DNA from: Clostridia bacterium
Lineage (GTDB): Bacteria > Bacillota > Clostridia > Oscillospirales > Acutalibacteraceae
Length of the DNA: 19,679 nt
Assembly: GCA_900768075.1 (NCBI GenBank)
Contig: CAAGBN010000014.1
Coordinates: 1 to 19,679 of the forward strand
Reading direction: 5' to 3'
A program made the translations under genes and the position numbers. Each line of letters starts with the position of its first letter. Position 1 is the first letter of the stretch. Below are positions 6,300 to 13,601 of this stretch, piece by piece. Below the pieces are notes generated by a model. The model made no database searches, was not told the DNA's origin, and worked only from the letters and a program-made list of their open reading frames with translations.

Positions 6300-7976
6300 G
6301 TGTCAAACTGTCTTACTTTAAAAAAGTCAAACTGCAAAAACTGCTATAAATGTATCCGTCACTGTCCGGTTAAGGCGATACGCTTCTCGGGCAATCAGGC
6401 ACATATTATTGACGATGAGTGCATTCTTTGCGGTCAGTGCTTTGTTGTGTGTCCGCAGAATGCAAAGCAGATAGTAGATGAAACAGAAAAGGTAAAGGTA
6501 TTTATCCAGAGCGGTGATCCCGTTGTGGTTTCTCTTGCTCCGTCATTTATTGCCAATTATGACGGTATCGGTATCGGCGCAATGCGTGAAGCTTTAAAAA
6601 AGATGGGCTTTACCGATGTTGAAGAAACTGCTATCGGTGCGACTATTGTTAAAAATGAATACGAGAGAATGCTTGACGAAGAGGACAGAGATGTTGTTAT
6701 TTCTTCATGCTGTCACTCAATAAATCTTCTTATTCAAAAGCATTTTCCTGCTTGTCTTGAATATCTTGCAGATGTTATGTCACCTATGCAGGCTCACTGT
6801 CTTGATATTAAGAAAAGATATCCCGGTGCGAAGACGGTTTTTGTCGGTCCCTGTGTTGCCAAAAAGGATGAAGCAGATTATTACAAGGGTATTGTTGATG
6901 CTGTTCTGACTTTTGAAGAACTTTCCGAATGGATGAAAGATGAAAGAATCGAGCTTGAAAATATCTCAGACAGCAACGAATACAGCAGAGCGCGTTTCTT
7001 CCCCACAACAGGCGGTGTGCTTAAGACAATGAAAGAAAACAGCAAGTTTACCTATGTTGCAATCGATGGCGTAGAAAACTGTATGGCTGTTCTTAAGGAT
7101 ATTGAAAAAGGCAAGATTCATAACTGCTTTATTGAGATGTCATCGTGTGCAGGCAGCTGTGTAGGCGGCCCCGTTATTGAAAAGTATCATCATGATTCTA
7201 ATATCAAAGATTACATAGAGGTTGCAACTTATGCAGGCGATAAGGATTTTGTTGTAACTCAGCCTAAATCCGTTGAACTTAAAAAACAGCTGACATATAT
7301 TGAGCCTCAGTTCCCAATGCCCTCAGAGATAGAGATTAACAGTGCTCTTCGTCAGATGGGCAAATTCAAGGCTGCCGATGAGCTTAACTGTGGCTCATGC
7401 GGTTATAACACCTGCCGTGAAAAGGCAATCGCCATCTGTCAGGGTAAGGCTGAAATATCAATGTGTCTGCCATTCCTTAAGGATAAGGCAGAGAGCTTCT
7501 CAGATACCATTGTTAAGAATACACCCAACGGTCTTATTGTACTTAACGAAAATCTTGAGGTTCAGCAGATTAATGAGGCTGCAAGAAAGATTATGAATAT
7601 ACGCTCGGCTTCTGATGTTCTGGGCGACCAGGTTATACGTATTCTTGATCCCACGGCATTTATGAATGTTATCACAACAGGCAAGGATGTAAAGGATCAG
7701 AGAGTGTATCTTGCAGAATATAAGCGCTACATAGAGCAGACTATAGTTTACGACAGAGAATCTCATCTTCTTGTAGGCATTATGCGTGATGTCACCGATG
7801 AGGAATATGAACGTGAAAGAAAAGAAAATATCAGCCGTAAGACCATAGAGGTTGCTGATAAGGTTGTTGACAAGCAGATGAGAATAGTTCAGGAAATTGC
7901 ATCTCTTCTCGGCGAAACAGCTGCTGAAACAAAAATAGCACTTTCTAAGCTTAAGGAGTCGATAACTGATGAATGA
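6300..7976 (+). CDS. hydS: putative H2-sensing [FeFe]-hydrogenase with PAS domain
   Basis: A 558-residue modular protein. Residues 12-22 and 41-51 form two 4Fe-4S ferredoxin motifs. Residues ~70-330 are the H-cluster domain, with ligands C138 (SSCCHS), C185 (GPC), C283 and C287 (CAGSC). C364, C367, C372 and C389 form a further Fe-S domain (C-x2-C-x4-C-x16-C). Residues ~400-500 form a PAS domain and ~505-558 a charged helical tail. The methionines near the H-cluster in catalytic enzymes are replaced by G183 and S281, the pattern expected of sensory-group hydrogenases. I therefore infer an H2 or redox sensor rather than a bulk H2 producer. Start is GTG at 6300 with AAAGGAG at 6283-6289; an in-frame stop lies just upstream. 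The end overlaps the phosphatase start by 8 bases, indicating coupled translation with its probable output partner. Confidence 0.85.
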   Translation: MSNCLTLKKSNCKNCYKCIRHCPVKAIRFSGNQAHIIDDECILCGQCFVVCPQNAKQIVDETEKVKVFIQSGDPVVVSLAPSFIANYDGIGIGAMREALKKMGFTDVEETAIGATIVKNEYERMLDEEDRDVVISSCCHSINLLIQKHFPACLEYLADVMSPMQAHCLDIKKRYPGAKTVFVGPCVAKKDEADYYKGIVDAVLTFEELSEWMKDERIELENISDSNEYSRARFFPTTGGVLKTMKENSKFTYVAIDGVENCMAVLKDIEKGKIHNCFIEMSSCAGSCVGGPVIEKYHHDSNIKDYIEVATYAGDKDFVVTQPKSVELKKQLTYIEPQFPMPSEIEINSALRQMGKFKAADELNCGSCGYNTCREKAIAICQGKAEISMCLPFLKDKAESFSDTIVKNTPNGLIVLNENLEVQQINEAARKIMNIRSASDVLGDQVIRILDPTAFMNVITTGKDVKDQRVYLAEYKRYIEQTIVYDRESHLLVGIMRDVTDEEYERERKENISRKTIEVADKVVDKQMRIVQEIASLLGETAAETKIALSKLKESITDE

Positions 7977-9141
7977 TTTATGTGCAGATATCGGATATAA
8001 AAGTATAAATCATTTTGGCGAAGAGCTTTGCGGTGACCATGTTGATGTTGTTGAGGAAAACGAAAACTCTATCGTTATTGTACTCGCTGACGGTCTCGGC
8101 AGCGGTGTTAAGGCAAGTATTCTTTCAACACTGACATCAAAAATCATTTCGACGATGATGGCTGAGGGGCTTCCTGTTGAGGAATGTGTGTCAACTATTG
8201 CCGCTACGCTTCCTGTCTGCTCCGTAAGGGGAGTAGCATATTCTACTTTTACTATCATACATCTTAAAAATAACGAGGTTGCAGAGATAATTCAGTATGA
8301 CAATCCTCACGTAATAGTTATCCGTGACGATAAGAATTACGACTATCCTAAAACCGAGATGAATATTGACGGCAAAAAGATTTTCAGGTCAGTTATAAAT
8401 CTTCAGGAAAATGATATCTTTCTTGCAATGAGTGACGGCTGTCCTCATGCGGGTATCGGACTGATGTATAACTTCGGTTGGAAGCGTGAAGATATAATTG
8501 ATTTTGTTGAGACTCTTGCACCTGCAGGGTATACAGCGAAGACGCTCTCAACAATGCTCGTTGACGAATGCAATAAGCTGTACGGAGGAAAGCCGGGAGA
8601 TGATGCTACTGCCTGTGTTGTACGTATCAGAAAAAGAGAGCCTATGAATATGCTTTTCGGACCGCCGTCTGACCGTGACGATGCTGACCGTATGATGTCG
8701 CTTTTCTTCTCAAAGGAGGGTAAGCACATTATCTGTGGCGGTACAACCTCGTCTATTGCGGCTAAATATCTCGGCAAAGAGCTTAAGCCCACTCTCAATT
8801 TTGAAAAGAGCGATGTTCCGCCTATAGCAGAAATCGAGGGTGTTGATCTTGTTACTGAGGGCGTTATAACCGTCAACAAGGTTCTTGAATATGCCAAGGA
8901 CTATCTCGGCGACAATGAGTTTTATGAGCATTGGAGCTTTAAACGTGACGGTGCTTCTCTTATCAGCAGACTTCTTTTTGAAGAAGCCACAGACATAAAC
9001 TTTTATGTGGGCAGAGCAATTAACCCTGCACATCAGAACCCTGATCTTCCCATTAACTTCAGCATAAAAATGAATCTTGTCAGCGAGCTTTCGGAATGCT
9101 TGAAAAAGATGGGCAAAAGAATAAAGGTAAGCTATTTTTAA
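7969..9141 (+). CDS. SpoIIE/PP2C-type serine phosphatase with extra C-terminal domain
   Basis: A 390-residue protein. Residues ~1-222 are a PP2C/SpoIIE-type phosphatase with its metal-binding acidic motifs visible: LADGLGSG (D41, G42), MSDG (D156, G157) and GDDAT (D211, D212). Such enzymes dephosphorylate serine or threonine on proteins such as STAS anti-anti-sigma factors. Residues ~225-390 form an additional domain I do not recognise, with a glycine-rich ICGGTTSS motif at ~255-262 and a DLVTEGVITV stretch at ~293-302. The gene overlaps the PAS-hydrogenase by 8 bases, with AAGGAG at 7953-7958. Pairing of this hydrogenase type with a PP2C phosphatase is known for one class of putative sensory [FeFe]-hydrogenases. 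The substrate is not encoded in this window. Confidence 0.85.
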   Translation: MNDLCADIGYKSINHFGEELCGDHVDVVEENENSIVIVLADGLGSGVKASILSTLTSKIISTMMAEGLPVEECVSTIAATLPVCSVRGVAYSTFTIIHLKNNEVAEIIQYDNPHVIVIRDDKNYDYPKTEMNIDGKKIFRSVINLQENDIFLAMSDGCPHAGIGLMYNFGWKREDIIDFVETLAPAGYTAKTLSTMLVDECNKLYGGKPGDDATACVVRIRKREPMNMLFGPPSDRDDADRMMSLFFSKEGKHIICGGTTSSIAAKYLGKELKPTLNFEKSDVPPIAEIEGVDLVTEGVITVNKVLEYAKDYLGDNEFYEHWSFKRDGASLISRLLFEEATDINFYVGRAINPAHQNPDLPINFSIKMNLVSELSECLKKMGKRIKVSYF

Positions 9142-9151
9142 GGAGCTCAAA

Positions 9152-10570
9152 ATGAGAAAATTTGACACTAAAGTTCAGTATCTGAAGTATAAAGTTCTCC
9201 GTGAGGTTGCATCTCAGGCATGGAACGATACTCTTTTGCAGAATGTTATCAATATTCCCAAGATTATAATTTCGGGCAAAAAACCGACTATGCGTTGCTG
9301 TGTTTATAAAGAGCGTGCCATAATTTCAGAGAGAGTGAAGATGGCAATGGGCGGTGACAGTGAAAATTCAAATGTCATCCAGGTTATAGATATTGCCTGT
9401 GATGAATGTCCTGCAGCGGGCTATGTTGTCACAGATTCCTGCCGAGGCTGTCTTGCTCACAGATGTGAGGACGTATGTAAAAAAGGCGCAATCACCTTTG
9501 ACAGCAATCACGTTGCTCATATAGATAAGTCAAAATGTGTTGACTGCGGTCTTTGTGCAAAGGTTTGTCCTTTCTCTGCAATCGCAAACAGAAAAAGACC
9601 TTGTCAGATTTCCTGCAAGGTTAAGGCTATCTCTATAAATGACGACAATGCAGCCTGCATTGATGATGAAAAATGCATACAGTGCGGTGCCTGTGTCTAT
9701 CAGTGCCCATTTGGTGCTATTACTGATAAATCATTCATTCTTGACGTTATTGATATCATCAAAAATAGCGGTGATAACAAAAACTATAAGGTTTATGCCG
9801 TAGTTGCTCCCTCAATTTCAAGTCAGTTCACTTATGCAAGACTCGGTCAGGTTATAACAGGTCTAAAGAAGCTCGGCTTCTTTACTGTTGTTGAAGCGGC
9901 TCTCGGTGCTGATATGGTTGCTTATGCTGAATCAAAGGAGCTTTCTGAAAAAGGTTTCCTTACAAGCTCGTGCTGTCCTGCCTTTGTGCAATATATCAAG
10001 TCGGCTTTCCCGAAGCTTCTGCCTATGGTATCGCATAATCTTTCGCCTATGGCAACTCTCGCTAGGTATATCAAGGATACAGACAAAACAGCTAAGATTG
10101 TATTCATCGGGCCGTGTACAGCTAAAAAGGCTGAAGCACAGCTTGAAAGTGTAAAGCCTTATGTTGATGCTGTATTGACCTTTGAAGAATTGCAGGCACT
10201 TTATGACAGCAAGAATATTGACATAACAACTCTTGAAGAGGATGTCCTCGATAATGCATCATATTTCGGAAGAATATTTGCACGCTCTGGGGGACTGTCA
10301 GATGCAGTCAAGCAAGGTCTTATTGAGCAGAAGATTGACTTTGATTTGAAGGCTGTTGCCTGCGACGGTGTCGACGAATGCAGAACAGCTCTTCTGAAAA
10401 AGAGCAAGAATGTTCTCGATGCAAATTTCATTGAGGGTATGGCTTGTGTCGGAGGCTGTATAGGCGGAGCAGGTTGTCTGACTCACGGTGAAAAAAATAA
10501 AGCTGAGGTTGACAAATACGGCAAGGAAGCTCTTGAAAAGACTATCAGCGATGCAATCTCAGTGCTTTAA
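9152..10570 (+). CDS. hydA2: ferredoxin-fused [FeFe]-hydrogenase (HydA2-like)
   Basis: A 472-residue monomeric [FeFe]-hydrogenase. An N-terminal ~80-residue region precedes several Fe-S motifs: C97/C100/C105/C109, C129/C132/C135/C139 and C175/C178/C181/C185, with C151 and C155 between them. The H-cluster domain spans ~212-472, with ligands C275 (TSSCCPAF), C322 (GPC), C432 and C436 (MACVGGC). The proton-relay cysteine C274 and methionine M430 are kept, so H2 turnover is plausible, but the usual methionine before the second-loop P-C is G320. It resembles the non-bifurcating group B type; ferredoxin would be the electron partner. It lies 10 bases after the phosphatase, with AAGGAG at 9140-9145, as the last gene of the operon. 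No terminator follows, so read-through into the next gene is possible. Confidence 0.85.
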   Translation: MRKFDTKVQYLKYKVLREVASQAWNDTLLQNVINIPKIIISGKKPTMRCCVYKERAIISERVKMAMGGDSENSNVIQVIDIACDECPAAGYVVTDSCRGCLAHRCEDVCKKGAITFDSNHVAHIDKSKCVDCGLCAKVCPFSAIANRKRPCQISCKVKAISINDDNAACIDDEKCIQCGACVYQCPFGAITDKSFILDVIDIIKNSGDNKNYKVYAVVAPSISSQFTYARLGQVITGLKKLGFFTVVEAALGADMVAYAESKELSEKGFLTSSCCPAFVQYIKSAFPKLLPMVSHNLSPMATLARYIKDTDKTAKIVFIGPCTAKKAEAQLESVKPYVDAVLTFEELQALYDSKNIDITTLEEDVLDNASYFGRIFARSGGLSDAVKQGLIEQKIDFDLKAVACDGVDECRTALLKKSKNVLDANFIEGMACVGGCIGGAGCLTHGEKNKAEVDKYGKEALEKTISDAISVL

Positions 10571-10573
10571 TTA

Positions 10574-10601
10574 TTGACAAATGCACTTATAATGTTATAT
10601 T
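10574..10601 (+). promoter_or_regulatory. promoter for the anchored metallophosphoesterase gene
   Basis: TTGACA (10574-10579) and TATATT (10596-10601) are separated by 16 bp, starting four bases after the hydrogenase stop codon and 37 bases before the next start. No terminator lies between the genes, so this gene may be both read through and independently expressed. Confidence 0.65.
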
Positions 10602-10638
10602 GTAAATAAAATTAACAAAAAAACAGGAGATAGTAAAA

Positions 10639-11916
10639 ATGTTGAAGAAAATTATTGTAGGAGTTTTGCTGATTTTTCTTGTTACACTGATAACAGGAAT
10701 TATCTATTTTGAAATTGAACCTGAAAACACAGTTGTAAACTTTGAGCCTGCAGATGCTCAGAATGTTACAGACAAGACTATTAGATTTGATTCTGAGGGC
10801 AAGCTGAAGATATTGCACGTTGCTGACCCTCATCTCGCAAATGACAAGCATTTTGATGCTTCTATCTGGGTGATTGCTGAGGCTTGTGATGTTGAAAAGC
10901 CTGACCTTGTTGTGCTTACAGGTGATAACACAAAGCCTTATGAAGATCCCGAAGAAACAAAGAAGATTATCAATTCACTTATGAATATCTTCGAATCAAG
11001 AAATATACCTGTTGCCGTAACCTTCGGTAACCATGATTCAGAGGCAGGCCCTATGACAAGAGCAGATATTATGGAGTATTACAAGACCTTCTCTTGTGTA
11101 ATTACTGCTGAAGATGCAGAAGCTTTCCATAACTGTGCTACCTTCAATATTCCTGTTCTTGCTTCAGACAGTGATGATGTTAAGTTCAACATATGGGTCT
11201 TTGACTCAGGTGATTACGATGAAGATGAGCCAAGACATTACGACAGAGTGAGAACTGAACAGATTGAGTGGTACAAGGAAACCTCAGCAAAGCTTAAAAA
11301 GGATAATGGTGGTGAAACCGTTAATTCTGTTGTATTCCAGCATATAATTGTTCCTGAAATTTATGATGTTCTGCAAAAAGTTGATTCAAAGAAGCCTTTT
11401 GCAATTAACCATATTTACAATGAGGATGAATATTATATGTTCGATGCCTCACAGACAAACTACGGAACACTTAACGAGAAGCCTTGTCCCGGCTATTATA
11501 ACGACGGACAGTTTGATGCTTTAGTAGAAGATGGTGGTGTGCTTGCTATGTTCACAGGTCATGACCATACTAATGCATTCGGTGTAAGAAATCAGAATAT
11601 TGATATTTACACTTCTCCAATGACTCGTTATAAGGGTCTTGCTTACACAACTCAGTACGGTTACCGTGTAGTTGAAATCGATGAAAATGACACAACCGTT
11701 TACAACACAAGAGTTGAGCGTCTCTTTGATGTATTTAACTTCGGTTATATCAAAACAGCAAAGGACAACGGTGACAAGTATTCAACAAGAATTGCATTTG
11801 AGCTTGCTGTTAAGGGCGCAGCACAGAAAGCCTTTATGAAGGTTTATCAGTCAGCTGTTGAGCTCTTTGCAGGCAGAACAGTTACATATCCTGATTATGT
11901 GCAGCCTGAAAAATAA
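10639..11916 (+). CDS. membrane-anchored calcineurin-like metallophosphoesterase
   Basis: A 425-residue protein with an N-terminal signal-anchor (hydrophobic residues ~5-23 after MLKK) and no evident cleavage or lipobox, so the enzyme is expected outside the cell tethered to the membrane. The metallophosphoesterase motifs are complete: D63-P-H65, G-D96-N97, G-N131-H132-D133, H235, and G-H308-D-H310, for a two-metal centre cleaving phosphomonoesters or diesters. Ribosome binding site AGGAGA at 10625-10630. It stands alone between the hydrogenase operon and a strong terminator. Its two metallophosphoesterase and phosphodiesterase neighbours suggest a shared extracellular phosphoester substrate; the exact one is unknown. 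Confidence 0.85.
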   Translation: MLKKIIVGVLLIFLVTLITGIIYFEIEPENTVVNFEPADAQNVTDKTIRFDSEGKLKILHVADPHLANDKHFDASIWVIAEACDVEKPDLVVLTGDNTKPYEDPEETKKIINSLMNIFESRNIPVAVTFGNHDSEAGPMTRADIMEYYKTFSCVITAEDAEAFHNCATFNIPVLASDSDDVKFNIWVFDSGDYDEDEPRHYDRVRTEQIEWYKETSAKLKKDNGGETVNSVVFQHIIVPEIYDVLQKVDSKKPFAINHIYNEDEYYMFDASQTNYGTLNEKPCPGYYNDGQFDALVEDGGVLAMFTGHDHTNAFGVRNQNIDIYTSPMTRYKGLAYTTQYGYRVVEIDENDTTVYNTRVERLFDVFNFGYIKTAKDNGDKYSTRIAFELAVKGAAQKAFMKVYQSAVELFAGRTVTYPDYVQPEK

Positions 11917-11929
11917 ACACTGATTTCAG

Positions 11930-11961
11930 TCGGGTATTCTTTATGAATGCCCGATTTTTTT
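11930..11961 (+). terminator. intrinsic terminator of the anchored metallophosphoesterase gene
   Basis: A 10-bp stem (arms 11930-11939 and 11945-11954, one T-G wobble, loop TTTAT) is followed directly by seven T residues. Confidence 0.9.
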
Positions 11962-11966
11962 GATAT

Positions 11967-12001
11967 AAAAAATAACAGGCAACTCAAAAGATTTGCCTGT
12001 T
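11967..12001 (-). terminator. intrinsic terminator of the minus-strand metallophosphoesterase gene
   Basis: A perfect 9-bp stem (11974-11982 with 11993-12001, 10-base loop) lies 13 bases after the minus-strand stop codon and runs into a T-run on that strand. It sits back to back with the plus-strand terminator. Confidence 0.83.
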
Positions 12002-12013
12002 TGGTGTTTTGTT

Positions 12014-13414
12014 TTATCTTATATCAAGTGTGGCGTTATCGTCGTCAATGGTGCTGTTATAAAGCAGGGGCTCTACAAACTCAGCTAATGTGTAACCTCT
12101 GAGGAGATTTCTTGTGTCAACACGGAATGTGCCGAGAAGCTTATCGAGCTTTTTCATAGTGCCTAATGTTATCTTATATTCCACGCTGTCAGGTGCAAAG
12201 TTTGCATTACCGCGGTAAAGGTTAGCAACCAATTCCATAACAAGATCAACAAACTTCTTATCTTTTGAATCGGCATAATCCTTTGCCTTTAAGCCGTGAT
12301 ATTTTTTAGAGAATTTAGCAACCTTGCCGTATGTAAGTCCGTTGAGCTTTCTGCCAAGGAACATAACTACCTTAGGATGCTTTTCGATAAGATCTTTGGG
12401 TAATGATATACCACCGTCAGTTTTAAGAAAGGCTTCAATATCGTGCTCCATATTATATGGGATGCTCTCAATAATACCGAGGAAGCCTTTTCTTGCATAT
12501 TCTGTGAAGTTCATACCAAGGTTAAGCTCAGGTAAATCTAAATCAATAGTACGTACATCAGCAGTACCCTTATCAGTGTCAATAGTGATTTTTCTCATTT
12601 TGGGCGGGAAGCCTGCAAGTGATGAGGTCTGAACACTGTAAATTTTATTGCCGTTGTCACTGATGATTTCTTTCATACACTGAATGTGAGTGTGACCGCT
12701 GAAAAAAAGTCTGACGCCCATATCAGCAAACTCTTTTGCTCTGTCTTCGCCACCGAAGAAGGTGTTACCTTTGCCCATAACCTCATAAGCAGGGGAGGGA
12801 GCAACAATAGGTCTGTGAGTACCGCAGATAACAGTACCGCCTTCGGCCTTGATTTTTTCAACGTGCCCCTTTACCCATGCCATAAGCTCATCGGTGAAAA
12901 CTGAGCCACGGCCCTGTGAGTCAAATACATAACCGAGAGCAATGTAATAAAGTCCGGGAAGAATCTCTGCTATGTAGGTTGTGTCATCTGTAAAGGAGTC
13001 AAAGCCCTTGTCTCTGCCGTAGGGGTAATACATAGGCACAACTTCTTCTCTTTTAAGGTGGTCTGTAAAACGAACCTTTTTGCCGTTTTCATCAATATCG
13101 TGCACAGCAAAATCGGGATAGTCGTGTGAGTCTGTAACAACATAGGGATTAAGACCTTTTTCTGTGATTTCTTTAAGAATTGCTGTTACCTCATCGTGGC
13201 TGTATCTTTCGCCGTGGTTTGTAAGGTCACCTGTGATGATGACAGTGTTGGTATCCTCATCCTTTTCGATGATATCAAGAGCCTTCTTAAAAGCCTCTTC
13301 GCTGGCTCTCATACAGATTTCTGTGTGCGCCTGGGGAGCAGTTACATAATCATACTTGTAATTTTTTTTGCTGTAGTAGTGCACATCTGTAATATGATAG
13401 AAGTTGTAAATCAT
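12014..13414 (-). CDS. cytoplasmic metallophosphoesterase with altered motif III
   Basis: A 466-residue calcineurin-like phosphoesterase without signal peptide or membrane segment. Motifs present: D10-V-H12, G-D63, H200 (CGTHRP) and G-H241-T-H243. The motif normally reading GNHD/E appears as T-D95-S96-H97-D98, so the bridging-metal asparagine is a serine. Residues ~290-466 form a C-terminal region of unknown function, probably a helical cap. Ribosome binding site AAGGAGA at 13421-13427 lies six bases before the ATG. It is divergent from the transporter and phosphodiesterase operon, with a shared control region, which suggests a common pathway acting on an imported phosphoester. The fold is certain; activity is less so given the substituted metal ligand. 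Confidence 0.8.
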   Translation of the reverse strand: MIYNFYHITDVHYYSKKNYKYDYVTAPQAHTEICMRASEEAFKKALDIIEKDEDTNTVIITGDLTNHGERYSHDEVTAILKEITEKGLNPYVVTDSHDYPDFAVHDIDENGKKVRFTDHLKREEVVPMYYPYGRDKGFDSFTDDTTYIAEILPGLYYIALGYVFDSQGRGSVFTDELMAWVKGHVEKIKAEGGTVICGTHRPIVAPSPAYEVMGKGNTFFGGEDRAKEFADMGVRLFFSGHTHIQCMKEIISDNGNKIYSVQTSSLAGFPPKMRKITIDTDKGTADVRTIDLDLPELNLGMNFTEYARKGFLGIIESIPYNMEHDIEAFLKTDGGISLPKDLIEKHPKVVMFLGRKLNGLTYGKVAKFSKKYHGLKAKDYADSKDKKFVDLVMELVANLYRGNANFAPDSVEYKITLGTMKKLDKLLGTFRVDTRNLLRGYTLAEFVEPLLYNSTIDDDNATLDIR

Positions 13415-13478
13415 ATTGTTTCTCCTTTTTTATTATTTTGTTCATTCAGAAATTTTAATTCTGACACCATTCTAAGCC

Positions 13479-13507
13479 ATTGTAACATAAAAATGCTAAA
13501 TTAACAA
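13479..13507 (-). promoter_or_regulatory. promoter of the minus-strand metallophosphoesterase gene
   Basis: On the minus strand TTGTTA (13502-13507) and TACAAT (13479-13484) are spaced by 17 bp, with a TG extended -10. The 5' leader contains a short inverted repeat, CAGAA/TTCTG at 13447-13463, which could be an operator. Confidence 0.7.
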
Positions 13508-13546
13508 CTTAAATTATAAATTTATTGTGTAATTTTACTGTTTCAC

Positions 13547-13575
13547 TTGAAAATGTTTACAAAAAGTGTTAATAT
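13547..13575 (+). promoter_or_regulatory. probable promoter of the transporter/phosphodiesterase operon
   Basis: TTGAAA (13547-13552) and TAATAT (13570-13575) are separated by 17 bp, 26 bases upstream of the start codon. Between them lies a near-symmetric TTTACA-N5-TGTTAA sequence (13556-13572) that could bind a repressor. The hexamers are good but not perfect. Confidence 0.5.
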
Positions 13576-13601
13576 TGTCCAAAAGATATTTGGGAGATGA
13601 T

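Noticed and set aside
6300..7976. Ordinary H2-producing group A hydrogenase
   Set aside because: The PAS domain, the Gly/Ser replacements around the H-cluster and the coupled phosphatase fit a sensor better.
8445..9168. Long open frames antisense to the phosphatase gene (150 and 152 codons)
   Set aside because: They overlap a well-supported gene with intact motifs, show no recognisable domain, and have no ribosome binding site.
10588..10593. A perfect TATAAT upstream of the anchored metallophosphoesterase gene
   Set aside because: It is only 8 bp from the TTGACA element; the TATATT at 16 bp spacing fits better.
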